This document shows, in pieces, positions 44,701 through 56,394 of a stretch of 64,000 nucleotides of DNA. A model generated the notes under the pieces. The model was given only the letters and a program-made list of their open reading frames with translations. It had not been told where the DNA came from and searched no databases. A program made the translations under genes and the position numbers. Origin of the DNA: Symsagittifera roscoffensis (Eukaryota; Xenacoelomorpha; Acoela; Convolutidae); NCBI RefSeq assembly GCF_963678635.1, contig NC_087071.1, positions 21,543,194 to 21,607,193 on the forward strand, given 5' to 3'. Every line of letters starts with the position of its first letter. The stretch's first letter is position 1.

Positions 44701-47700
44701 TATGGAATCTCTAAAGCCGAGCAATTCTTTTTCTCTACGGAAAAAATTACATTTCGAGCATTTAAAATCGTCTAAAATAACAAATAATAAATCTTTGTTC
44801 TAAATGTTGAGTCCCTGATTCTTTGGAATTCGTTAGACATATTGCCAAGTCCATGAGAGCCAGTTAAAATTAGATAAATGCCGGTAATATCATTGCCTAC
44901 TATACTAAAATTAAATTCGTTACTCGTAAAATTATCCAGATACAGTTGATTATAGACCGTTTTTAAGTCTAAATTAGTGAACCAAACTTCTCCAACGGAA
45001 TCATTCGAATTTTTTGCCGCTATGTTGTCGAAATGTTCATGATTATTGGACTTTTTGTAGAGTTTTTTCTTGATGAGTTTAGAGTCAGTGCTAATTACGA
45101 GTGCAGGTAGTGACAATTGGGCTAATGAATATATCTTTCATGCAACTTTCCAGCTTTTTAGTGTAAACTTTGGACTTATGTCAATTTATTTTGGTTTTTT
45201 CTGTGTCAAATAAATGAAGGGGAACGCCTCTACCCTTTAGCTGAATAGTTTTTCAAAAAATTAAGAAATTTAGTAATTTTCTTTTGATTTTCTATTTTTC
45301 CAAAGCGAGGAAATAGGTGTTTAAAGGCCCTGGAAATATGTTTGATCTCCCAGCCTTTTTCGGCGGTGGATTGTGAATTTATAGACTTACAGGTCTTTTT
45401 GGTCTGTAAATGAGAGAAATGCTTCTGCGAGACCTCTATCCCCATTTTCGAATGAATTGTCACTTCCAAAGATTATCCTCTCGTGGCTTTCTGTCATGAA
45501 AAAAAGACATTCTTCATGTTCCCATCCGTTTGAGAAAAATGGGACTATTGGTTTGCTAATGATGTTAACGGCATTGTCTGTAAAACCGCAACATATCTCT
45601 TTTGTCGGTTGATGAATCTTCAAATATGGGTCCCTTAACTTCACTTCGTGGAGGAATTTTTTTTTTAAAAACTAACCGAGCTGGCAGCGTCCACTTGTAT
45701 AATAAATTATAGATTTTTTCTCCCAAAGCCAATAATTAACAATTTCCTTTCCTTCGTCGTCAAAAATCGTAGTTTTTTTAACACAGAATATCCATCGTTT
45801 TCACTCTCCCGATCGTGGCCATGCAATGATCTCACTACAGCATTCTCTGTTTACACAATCCATAATTACATCCAATTGATCCGAAGGATATTTAAAATCT
45901 ATAACAATTTGGATATCTACAATACTTTCATTTTTACGGCAAGATTTACATAATCTAGTGAATTTATATGATGAACAGGTTGTATCTTTCGGACAAGCTG
46001 CTTGGTGGCCCTTAGAGAATTTGTTTTGAAACAGTTATTATTTCGCTCATTATTCAAAGTTGGTTATCTTATGACGTTAAATTTATTGTAAGATTTATGT
46101 ACAGATGATCAAATGAATTTTAAATTATTAGCCAACTTTATATGGTTGGTTGTACCCTTTTCATCTATCAATGCAATGTTTAGTGCCTCCAGGAGCGGTA
46201 GGGTTTCTCTCAGTAATTTTTTCTGTAGATCTCTGAATTTTTCAATTGCTTTATGAAAATGTCTCTTATCCATTCGTTCTCTACGGTGGATATGTCACAC
46301 TTTTTCGCCATTTCAACTAAAACTCAACAGAATTGCTTCAATGAGACTCTTTCGCGTTGGTTTCTTTTTAGCATTTTGAACCATTCCAACACGACATTTG
46401 GTTTTTTCATGAACGTCGTAGACAGATTTTACCAAAATTCTTTGAAGGAGATTTGAAGAATTTTCTACTCTTGTAAATTTCTGTCTGAATATCCTTTTTT
46501 AAATTCGTTTTCGAGGATTAAATAGAGGATTGAGAAAAGTAGAGGTTTTTCGGCGCTTCTCATTCCCTTGAATCGTTTCGTTTCTGACATAACCGATGCC
46601 GCTTTTTCGTCGCTTCTGTTCTCGGATATTTCTTTCGAGTCCAGCTGTTCTCTGGTTTCCCGATGATTTTTAGTATAAATTTTTTTAATTTTAAGCAAAA
46701 CTTATCAACTAAGCCTAGTTTACTCTTAATTTTGATTATTTTACTGAGACTTTCGTTTATATCATTTTATCTTACCACGATCTAAAAAAAACAATCCAAT
46801 TTGTAACTATGAGATACCGTTATTTTATTTTTTTTTGTCCAAGAGATACTTTGTGCAACTTGCACAAAAACCATCTATCCGCGCTATATTTTGAGTAACA
46901 TTTGCTGAGCTTTTCATTTTCGTGTTTTATCATTTTTTGTTAACTTGAAACACTGGTCAAACCTTTCTGATCAATATTAAAAGTTTACTCTCAATCAAGA
47001 CATGCTATTTGATAAGGAAGGTTAGGGAAATTCTTGATCTCGTGCTTTTTTTTCTATTGCAAAACGCTATCTGTAACGCAAGTCTTAGTCATGGTGCATT
47101 CTGAATTGTTGGTGATTCATGAAGCAAAAAACGCAATCATTCAAAAATAATTGTCATTTTCGAAAAAAAAATACGAAACATTTTTAATATCACCACTTTT
47201 ATGTTACACTGATTTCCACTCGTTCAGGTAAAAAAAATCATCTGATGGTAAGTTTTTTCATTTTATAAGACGCAAGCAAGGTGACAACGAAAGCTTTTTC
47301 GCATCCAATATCTTAAGTAACAAAAACAGAACTGTGGACACTCTGTTGAAATCGCATAAGAATCGGAGTAGCGTTGAGTATAAATATCGTGTGCTTCAAG
47401 TCGAACATGCTTCTTTCACCCTTTAGTCGTTGCCACAACATGTGCCATGGGTGAAAAAAATTAATTGAATGTCAACGTTCATAGCAGTTATACCGATGCG
47501 ACCAATTTTATCAAAATTCTCACGATTTCTTTGATAACTCCTTATCGTACAAAAAAGCGACGGTGGCTTCATGCATCGCGTGTAGCTAAATTTGATAATC
47601 ATATCATCAGTTAAAACTATTTTTAACATCACCTTTTGAAGAATTGCTCGTTGCATTTGTAAAAATGTTTTGTGAAAACTTATTTGCGATTGATCTCCGA

Positions 47701-50700
47701 CTTTGTGTAACAGCTTCTTTAACTACAAATATCTCAGCCATCAGAAGTCTGCAAAATTTTGCAAACAATTTAAGCTTTTTTCTATAATCTTTCAATTTAA
47801 TTAAAAATCAAAAACTCTGAAGTCTAGTTTTTCCAATTGAATGTAATTTGTCCCTGATAGAATCAATCTTGTTGTTCATTATAGGTCAACTGCGATTAGA
47901 CAATGGAGAAATCTGGCTTTTTGGAAGTCCATCTCTGAGTCAGCGAACTGGCAATCAGATCCCTGGCCGTGATGTTGGATACATGCCGCAAGATGTGGCC
48001 CTTCATCGGTATTTCACAATCAAAGAAGTAATTGTGTGATTTTTGTAATAGCCGTCTTTGCTCATTTTAAAGTTTAAATTCTGCTCTGTGTTTTTGGCAC
48101 GCGCTCCCCTTCAAAATAATTATATCTGGGTTTTCAAAATTAGTATTTGTTTTGGTTAACCAGCTCCAAGACCTAACCCTAAGGTTAATTATTTAGGATG
48201 AATAAGAGCACATATAACCAGCGCCCATAGTAAGCTATGATTTACTTAAAAGAGCTCATCCTTCGCAAATTGCGCCACAACGCTTTAAACAGAGCTCCAC
48301 AACGTCACAAATCCGTCTCTAATTCTGTGATTTTTGTTGTAATTTTGTGATTTGCTATTCTGTTTTGAAAATAGAAATATTTTTGCGACAGCTGAAATCA
48401 AACAGAACAGAAAGAAGAAAAACCGACGATTTAAAGTGCATCATCAATAAGCTTCCTTCAAATTAGCAGAAAAAGATTTTTTTCATGTAGTTAAACTTGT
48501 TGTTAATTTTGTGGTCTAATAGCAAAAAAACGTCGAATATCGACAATCTAAAAGATGAATTTAAGGTGCTTTATGAAAATTCTCGATTAAAAATTTGAGG
48601 CAAATTGAAACAAAAAAACACAAAGATTAAGTTAAAAACTTTTTTCTAGGTGTTTCATTTCTACGGAAGGATAAACGGAATGAAATCGAGTGAAGTTGAA
48701 ACTCGGGTTGGCTTCTTCTCTGAACTTTTAGATCTCCCCCCAACCGAGAGGAGAATAGAGAACTTGAGCGGCGGCCAGAAAAGGTCAGACATTTTTGAAG
48801 CTCAATGGCATTTTTGAAGGTCAATGGCAACGGTTTTGTCGCCATTTTCTTCTACCAAAACTAACCAAAAAGAAATGCGTTACAGTTTTGACTTTTGGGA
48901 ACGAGGTCATAGATGAGGGTTATACGGAGAGTAAACTCGGCCATACTTTTCTTTCGGTCGAGAAAGTCAAGATAGTTCAAAATGGCCCCTGCTTTAGTCA
49001 ATTTGGTCAAAAATTACATGAACGAAGCGTCCAGAAAGTCATGAGACAACCAAATTACATCCACTCTGGTGGAGATAGTCAAAAATATCAGAACTGGGTC
49101 GAGCGAAGGCGAACATATTATTTTTGTGTCGATAAAAATAAATCATACCGACTTTGGTCGACAGAGTCGAAATGCCCCCCCCCCCCTTATTCTAAAATAG
49201 GCGAGTGTCTTTCGGAGTGGCTCTAATCCATTCCCCCAAACTACTCATCCTGGATGAACCCACAGTGGGAGTGGACCCCCTGCTGAGAGGGAAAATATGG
49301 AGTCACCTCACCCACCTGACCAACATGAGGGGTACAACAGTGATACTCACTACACACTACATTGAGGAGGCAAGACAAGCGGATAAGGTGAGAAATGATA
49401 ATTCCGTGTGGAGAGAGCAAGAGGGGGGTTCAGATAAAGCTTAAAAAAACGTTCCGTTTTTTATAGTTTCTTTCTAAGCTACTATTTTTCTTCACTAAAG
49501 GTTTTTGACATTTTTTTTTAACTTTTAGTCCACCATCCCAACTACTATAAAAAAAGAAGTGTTATTTATCGCATTGTTCCGACCAGGTTCTTTTTTGAAA
49601 AAATTGTTCGGATATTTTTTCGCCGAGGTTGTCTGAAACAATGACTGCAACGAAAAGATTAATCCTTCCCCTGTATCCCCCTGTAAATTGATTTAAGATG
49701 CTAACTTTATATTCACTTTAAAATTGCTTCAGGTCGGCCTAATGCGAGAGGGGAGACTTCTATGCGAGGGAGATCCCGAAGTCCTCATCAACTTGGGAGG
49801 TGTGAACAACCTGGATGAGTTATTTGTTCAACTGTGCACTAACGACTCCGCCGAAGGGAAGAAGGGCTCGAATAAAAAGAATGATAGCAGTTCGTCTTTG
49901 TATGCTGTATCGGGTTGGTATGAAGCTTATTGGATCTCTTTTACTATCCCCTCTTTGGTACCCAGAAACAAATTGCCGTCCCTATGATGAACTAATTCAA
50001 CGGTTAGGCACAGTGAATTTTGTACCTAGTAATGAATCTCCCCCTTTTGCAAAAGGGGCGAGGAGAAAATGTTTACAAAGATCCGCTTTTTGATATATAT
50101 TTTTCGCTGTTTTGTGTACATTCTTTGCTATTTTGCTATTTTTTTCAAAACGTTCATTAACAAATGTTAGATTAGCATTTAAATAAGCCATTTTTGAAAA
50201 CTTCAAGTAATTTTATATGATATCTTCTAGTTTAATTTAATTGTTCTTTGTTTTATAAATCACATCTTATTCTGATATTTCGAAGACAGAATTAAAAAGT
50301 CAGCGCTTTCACAAAACATTTTTCTCTCTTTTTGATCAGATCCTAACCTTGCAGCCAAAGTTGCGATTGTTCCGAGCAAAGATCAAACAAAACGGATTCA
50401 CCAAGATGCAGAGAAGACCGACCATTTTCTCCAGAAATTCAAAAGCTATCTTAGCCGAAACTTTGGCCATCCTAGACAACTTATGGCGTGCATCAGAAAA
50501 GATATGATTTTCATTACTCGTACCAGAGCTTTGCTACTGCTGTTTTTTCTTCTTCCTTTTTTACAAATATCGTTTATGTTATTATATTGGGGCGGAGAAC
50601 CAAAAAAGTTACCGATTGCAGTTATAAATGAAGACTATTCTACTTTCGAATTTTCCCTAAGTGAGAAATTTTTGGTCCTTCTTGAAAACTGCGATACAGT

Positions 50701-52655
50701 CGAAGTTTATTACTACAACTCAATTGAATCTGCTTTTCAAGCAGTCGACAAGATGAACTTGAAAGCTGTTGTTCACATTGGACAAAATTTTACATCATCA
50801 TTTGTTACGAGGCAAATTGAGCCGAATAACACTTCGGCCGAAATCACTAATGAAAATAGTTTATCTATTAGCATGGACGAAACAGTCAAACTAACTGCCA
50901 TGATTCTACAAGGGAAAATCGTTGAAGTATTTGAGCAAGTTGAGCTTGATTTTCTCGAGATAAAGTCAAATCAGAATAACTTCACAATTGGCGACAAATC
51001 GCCAGTTAAATTTATCAGACCTTTTTACGGCGAAGAAGTTGAAACCTTAACTGATTACATGACTCCAGGTTAAAAAAGGGTTGCTAAAATGTCAATTTTA
51101 CGGCAAAGAAAGTATTTATTTTTGATTTTCTTTCTCAATTGCAGAGTCATTTGCCACGAACTGTCATCGAATAACTAGTAGCGTGCCAAGGGGGACCCCC
51201 CTTCAATTCTGGCTGCCAAAATTTTCCAAAAAGTGCCTAAAACACCTTTTTTGGCCTGTTTGTTGAAAAATTTGGCTGCGGCGCAGAAAATTTTTCAAAA
51301 AACACGGTCCTTATACTATTTCAAGAGAGCTCGGAAAATCAAATTGGTCGAACTTTAAAAAAGTCGACAAAATTTTCAAAGTTTTTCGAAAACACCCCTA
51401 GAAAAATTTCTAACTCAATTTCAATAATTAGTTCTGTATAATCATTAGATTTTTGACGACGGGTTTTTACAATAGAGAACAAAAGTTTTTTCTACCCGTT
51501 TTCATGTAATTTTGACCAGTTGAATGTTTTTCAATGAAATTGTTCTCTAATTTCAAATCTCTATTTTAATCTACTTTCTGTGCAAATGTTTCTAATTTTT
51601 ACTTTTCATCAAACGTTTGATAAAAAACACTTAAATGAAAAACATTTAAACTGAGTTTAAACTTACCATTTGTTTTCGTCATAAGGTTCTTAGCATTTTA
51701 TCAACCCCTGGTGCCAGGTGTAATATTACAACTAACCTACACAATCTCGACTAGTCTAACAGGGTCCAAATCAATCGTGGAGCGGAAAGAGGGTCTCACT
51801 GACCGAGTATTTGCTTCGGGCGTCACAGAAGTTCTTCTTATGTTTTCACTCATGATTGTGCAATTCATTATAATGACAGGTGGGTGGTGGTCTTTTCTAT
51901 TAACGAGCCCAGAAGTTAAAACAAATCAAATGAGTAAGTTAACCATTCAAGTCCTATACATAAAACTTTCAATAAAAACTTTTTTAAAAGTCCTTATGAA
52001 ATTTTTAAATGAAACATGATCTTTTTCTGGCGTTTATTCGGGAAAACGTTTGAAAAATTTTGTGGTTACCTAATTTTTTTCAACTACTCATTTTTTAAAA
52101 CTTGGATGGTTTCAGAAACCTATAAATTCATTGTCTCAAATCAAATCAGCCACTTTATTAGAAAAATTTTGATTAAAATCTTAAAAAATTAAGAAAAAAT
52201 CAAAACTGGACTCTTTAATAGAGAAAACCGCCACAGGTCAAGTTTCGATTTTATTTATAACCGCGCTGTTATTATTCGAAACAACTTTTCTCGGAAATAT
52301 CTTCTTAGCTCTTTTGCTGACTTACTTACAAGGAATTACTGGAATTATTGTCGGATTGATAGTTTCAGCTATTTGCTCGGAAGAAGCTCAGGCCATACAT
52401 GTTAATATCGGAACAATTTATCCTATTTTAATGTTAAGTGGGGTTATTTGGCCTCTGGAAGCGATACCATACCCAATGAGATATTTCAGCTACCTAATCC
52501 CCTTGACAGTTCCGGCAATGGCGATGCGAGATATTTTCCTCAAGGGGTGGGGACTAGAACATAAAGAGGTGTGGGAAGCAATTTTAGTGAATTTGGGGTT
52601 TATTGTTGTTCTTCTATCGGTGGCGGTATTGTTGCGCAAAAAGAGAGTGAATTAA
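38798..52655 (+). CDS. ABC half-transporter, ABCH/ABCG-like, eight exons
   Basis: Membrane exporter half-transporter with the nucleotide-binding domain first and an ABC-2-type membrane domain second, as in the invertebrate ABCH subfamily and 'ABCG20-like' proteins. Exons: 38798-38987, 47885-48027, 48650-48783, 49201-49387, 49733-49913, 50340-51068, 51718-51879, 52237-52655. All junctions are GT-AG with matching phase, and the total is 2145 nt, giving 714 aa plus TAA. NBD motifs: Walker A GPSGCGKT (49-56), Q-loop YMPQ (Q99), signature LSGGQ (150-154), Walker B LLILDEP (170-176), H-loop TTHY (H208). Membrane part: TM1 [20 protein letters not shown] in exon 6, a large extracellular region with NFT/NNT sequons, then about five helices in exons 6-8. 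I chose the ATG at 38798 over the upstream in-frame 38732 because the homologous sequence begins there; an ATG at 38801 follows directly. It probably works as a dimer. The substrate is unknown. Confidence 0.93.
43238..43588 (-). pseudogene. Gypsy integrase zinc-binding (H2C2-like) fragment
   Basis: The frame contains [18 protein letters not shown], then [23 protein letters not shown]. This is the H-x-G-H.G...M...A......WP.......I..C..C pattern of Gypsy integrase N-terminal zinc-binding domains. The catalytic core is not preserved in a recognisable frame downstream; 41.7-42.4 kb on the minus strand probably holds its degraded tail. Confidence 0.75.
44361..44579 (-). pseudogene. Gypsy RNase H-like fragment
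   Basis: The short frame holds [19 protein letters not shown] followed by [14 protein letters not shown]. This matches the start of Gypsy RNase H, where an aspartate in the DAS..GLG block is catalytic. It lies between the RT and integrase fragments, in the expected order. Confidence 0.7.
44772..45116 (-). pseudogene. Gypsy-type reverse transcriptase fragment
   Basis: Contains [17 protein letters not shown], which matches the motif A block of Gypsy RT (F..LDL..GYHQI..), and [19 protein letters not shown], which matches the motif B block (MPFGL.NAP..FQR). The catalytic YxDD region is not in this frame. Conserved glycines and aromatics are partly lost, as expected for an old copy. It sits upstream (minus strand) of the RNase H-like fragment. 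Confidence 0.75.
45387..45644 (-). pseudogene. Gypsy protease-end / linker fragment
   Basis: An 85-codon frame upstream of the RT fragment. [15 protein letters not shown] near its C-terminal end resembles the end of a retroviral-type aspartic protease (the ILG.D.L block). The active-site D-T/S-G triad is not visible here. The assignment rests mostly on position between the putative gag and RT. Confidence 0.4.
50340..51068 (+). CDS. ABC transporter exon 6: TM1 and extracellular domain
   Basis: Largest exon of the transporter (residues 279-521). It starts with a charged linker ([19 protein letters not shown]), passes through [19 protein letters not shown], the conserved entry to TM1, then TM1, then a soluble segment ([12 protein letters not shown] to [12 protein letters not shown]) with several N-glycosylation sequons, and ends at DYMTPG leading into TM2. 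This layout, with a big loop between TM1 and TM2, is typical of ABC-2 exporters of the ABCH/ABCA-like type and supports the family call independently of the NBD. Confidence 0.88.
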
Positions 52656-53902
52656 AAACTTGTTCTAACTTATTTTTATTTGGTCACGGAAGTCTAGAAA
52701 CAGTACTTGCTGATTGGTGAGAGCTCGTTTTTCAACCAAAACTTCTGGTCGAGGTCTGCTAATTATGTCCAGACTTTAGAAGTTTTATTCTGCGTTCTGG
52801 AGGGATGTAAAGTCACAGACAACGTATGAAGATAACGGCTACGAATCTAGGAGGGAGTCGGGTTAGTCTGAAATAGGTCAAAAAAGTCTTGTGGAAGCTA
52901 CTCGTCAATGTCTGTTGTCGCGCAATTCCATAATTCAGACACGATAGGTTGAAAATGGCTTTTGTAAAAGACTGTTTAGATCGACACGAGAATCTAGAGA
53001 TAAATGGCAGACTTGTTATCAGTGGGATAGACTGTTAAGCATGATCTCAAACAAAGCCGGACAATAGTCGTTGGATTCAATTTGACTGATATTGCAGCGA
53101 TACATAAGTCATGGACCAGGAAGCATCGAAGTTCAAAAAAGAGAGAACCAAAGCCTGATATCAAAATTGTTTTTGAATTACTATTTTCTCATATCGAAGC
53201 TCGCATTTCTTGAGCTGAAAATATCCTATGATAACCAAAAATAATCAAAAACTTTCGATAGGCCGCGTCCTTCATGAAATAATTTTTTTTTCGGTCGGAC
53301 ATCAGAACACAACCTTAACCTTGAAAGTCCTATTTTGAGCGCCAATTTAAACATACAGATCATATTATATCTGACAACTCCCAGATATATACAATTTCTA
53401 AGGACTCAACATTATGGGGGAATACCTCATGCGCGGAGGGACGAATGCATGAAAATCAACCTTGACTACACCATGGCGGAAAGTGGGACTTGTTGTTCCG
53501 ACCACTCGAAGAAAGGAAAGATACTTTGGATTCTGGGTTGTTTTTTTTCTAGCCAATTATGACTATCTCAAAAAACGCTTGTAGGGGTTACCTGTGTCGA
53601 GAAAAGCGGACCTGATTTTTTTCCACTTTTCAGATCAATTTACAAGGAATATAATTTTATGTTAGTAACTGCTAACAACTTTTCTAGAAAAAAAACAACA
53701 ACAAATTTAGGCAAAAAATTGCAAAAATAACTTCCTTTTCGAAATTCTTTCATAGAAGTTAATTTGTTTTAGATTCTATCTTCAGTCTGATCGGTCAAAG
53801 TCAAAATAAACCAATCGTAACTTTGTTTCTATCTCATTATAGTCCTCCTCCCTTTTACTGGAGTTTCATCAATTTTAATGGATTATATTGGCTAAAACCT
53901 TC
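52656..53902. other. Gap after the ABC transporter, no supported gene
   Basis: No clear polyadenylation signal lies close to the transporter stop. A small ORF at 53335-53562 contains an ATG in an ideal context (CTACACCATGGCGG, near 53470) followed by MAESGTCCSDHSKKGK and then a hydrophobic end. It could be a first exon, but I see no donor that links it to anything, so I leave it uncalled. Confidence 0.35.
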
Positions 53903-54848
53903 CAGCACCGAAGTTTCATGGGTAATAATCGATTATAATGAATTTTGTTGACTAAAACATTGTCTATATAATCGATTATCATGTCAAATTTAGACCACGT
54001 AATCGATTTTTAATCGATTATAATCGATTATTTTGGAAAAACTTAAATCTATTATAATCCATTATAATCGATTATAATCCAATTTTGTTTTCAAAATAAT
54101 GGATTATTTTTTGTACAAAAGCCATAAAAATTGATTAAAATTTGTAGATAATGACTCTAATTTTTGCAACTTTCTGCAAAACTCGAACCAACACGTTCAT
54201 CCAGAAGCGGCCAATATGTAGAAATTTTCCAAAAAGTGCCTAAAAACAGCAATTTTGACCAGCTCGTCAAGTCAACCCCCCCCCGCTGCAACATACACCC
54301 CCCCCCCCCCCCCCCAATGTACCCCCCAACGTCCCCGCCCAACGTACCCCCAACCCACGACGTACCCCCCTCAAGTACCCCACCCCCCCAAAATCCCCAC
54401 GTACCCCCCAACCACGACGTACCCTCCCTCTCGCTCTAGTTAGGGGACATCTAACTGTAGTACGGGTAAGCGTAGGGAGGGGGGAGTTGGTGTGGGATCT
54501 ATAAATAACTTTTTGCATTTGAAATTAGGAAAAAAATGAAATTAAGCGAGAAGAGAACAAAATAACTAACTTAAGTTTAACAAAATTATGAAAAAATGAA
54601 AAAATCTCAAAAAGATTTGAATAAATAGATTGTAATCCGTTATAATCGATTAAAATGGATTACTTTTTTTTGATAAAACTTTTTGAAAGTAATGATTATA
54701 ATCGATTACATTGGGATTTTGTTGCTTAAAAAATATTATCATTATTATCCGTTTTCACTCGATTATAATCGAATAATTTTGTTATTTTGTAGAGACTGAC
54801 AATAAAAATCCTATATAATCGATTATTATCTATGAAACTTCAGTGCGG
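53903..54848. mobile_element. Foldback/MITE-like element with AATCGATTA-rich arms
   Basis: An inverted repeat of about 36 bp bounds a roughly 946-bp segment: 53903-53938 on the left and 54812-54848 on the right share, in opposite orientation, GCACYGAAGTTTCAT and TAATAATCGATTATA. Both arms contain many palindromic AATCGATTA units (around ten in all). The middle holds a C-rich tract (54281-54440). No coding frame. A non-autonomous foldback element is the simplest reading; target-site duplications were not established. Confidence 0.55.
54281..54440. repeat. C-rich tract with ACGTACCCCC units
   Basis: About 160 bp with long C runs and a loose 12-14 bp unit containing AACGTACCCCC. Open frames on both strands here (Pro-rich on plus, Gly-rich on minus) are composition artefacts. 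The sequence could form G-quadruplex or i-motif structures. Confidence 0.8.
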
Positions 54849-56394
54849 GTTAACCCATACAAGCCATTTTCATGACCCATCCAACCTTGAAAAATGAGTT
54901 AAGGGTACCTTAACCGATAATTATGAATATTAGAAATCCATTTTTTTTCCATTATAATTAATTGTAATCCATTTTTCATTACAATATATTCGTCTTTTTC
55001 TTCACAAATTTATGAAAATTGATTATTTTTTGCAAATATCAAATATTCACTCTACTTTTTTAAATAATTCCTCACACGTTATTCAAAGAGCAAAATGATA
55101 ATTCGATGTTTTGTTTCTACTTTTTACTGCACTTTATAAAGCTGCTTTTTGTCGTTTTCTAGCTGTTGTTTGCGAAGAGAAGCTTCGTTTCAGTGTTGAC
55201 GATTTTTTTTTGGAGAGTGACAATAAGAAATCTAATAAAATCAATCTATATCCATTAAATTTGAGTGCATTTCCCCCAACCCCCCCCCCCCCCCAAACTT
55301 AAATATTGCCAAAAACAGTTAATTTATGAAATTTGGGGGGTCTACAGTTAACTGTAGAGATGCTTTAATAAAAAAGACCCGTAATTTTTTAGTTTGGCGT
55401 TTTATCATGTTTTTCTTTTTTCTGCAAAGGAGTTTCAAATTTGAAGTTGATGACGTACTAGAGGAAACTAGAACGGAGACAATATACAAAAAAGTAGATT
55501 GGAAAAGTAGTTTGTCTAATTTTATGCTCAAAGTATGATTTGGTTCCTCTGTAAAATTAATAGAAAAAATATAAAAATCAATGTTGGTGGAGTGACATTG
55601 AAAAAACTTCAGGATGATCTGAAGTCCCGAAAAGCTCCAAGAAATTAATTAAAATTTTAGCACACGTGCGATTAACTTTCTATTTAGTTCAATTTTGCCA
55701 CTTGCCAGAAAGTCTCATTGTGATATCTGCTTTTCTGGGAAAAAGAAACCCAATCAAGTCTGCTTTTGCAAAAAAAAACATAGTCTAAAAAAAAAATCAG
55801 CAAAACAAAAAAGAAACAAAAATTGAAGTGTCGAGAAAAAATGCCTCTTGCTAGTGGCGCGCATGGAGCAGGCAATGCTGGGAATCCAAAAGGCAACAAG
55901 AAGCCAAAATCATTCAAAAAAGGAAAGAGGAATCCACGGCCAGCTAACAGTCCAGGAACGGCCATTTTCCAGTTCTGAACTCATAATAGCAAAAAAATTG
56001 AAATCTCGAAATAAAAGTATTACGAAATGCTACTGCCAAGTTATCCAGGCTTTGAAATCAAAAGTTAATAACGTTTTGACCAAAATGAGTAACTAAAACT
56101 ATTTAAAGTGTTTCCTTCATTAGGTTTTGTTATGAGTTTTAGCAGCCTATTCCCAATTAAAATTACATAAAAAGGCTCTTCTTCCTGTTCAACCCCCGTC
56201 TAACTTAAGCATCCTTTTTGTGGAGCAAAGAGTGGTTTTACCAAGGTACAATATGCAGTTAATGAAGCCAAATTAAACAGTATGCCAACTTTTGTAGTAA
56301 TCGGTTGTTATACAACAGTTATAATAGTTAAGGTACAAAGTAAAAAAGAACATATAAAAAGCTATTTGAAATTCTTTTTTGAAACTACTATGAA
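54849..56394. other. Repeat-rich gap; one small basic ORF
   Basis: Mostly AT-rich, with homopolymer C and A runs. A 44-codon plus-strand ORF at 55841-55975 starts with ATG and encodes a Gly/Lys/Pro/Arg-rich basic peptide (GNPKGNKKPKSFKKGKR in the middle). It could be an exon of the tau-like gene downstream or may be chance; I see no decisive splice signal. Confidence 0.3.

Larger units (their letters stand above)
40710..46997 (-). mobile_element. Decayed Gypsy-like LTR element in ABC transporter intron 1
   Basis: Minus-strand element of about 6.3 kb, wholly inside the 8.9 kb first intron (38988-47884), antisense to the gene. Two diverged direct repeats bound it: about 40730-40950 and 46765-46997 (shared blocks ACTATGAGA, CCATCTATC, TTCATTTTCGT.TTTTATCATT). 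Between them, on the minus strand and in Gypsy order, are a possible gag knuckle remnant (about 46000), a protease-like end (45644-45387), RT (45116-44772), RNase H (44579-44361) and the integrase zinc-binding region (43588-43238). Every domain is in a separate short frame, so it is inactive. LTR ends are approximate. Confidence 0.8.

Noticed and set aside
45230-46698. Several minus-strand ORFs as a separate host gene
   Set aside because: They fall between the direct repeats of the Gypsy-like element, in its gag/protease zone, so they are retroelement remnants.
54157-54518. Overlapping Pro-rich and Gly-rich ORFs
   Set aside because: They arise from the C-rich tract on either strand; pure composition.
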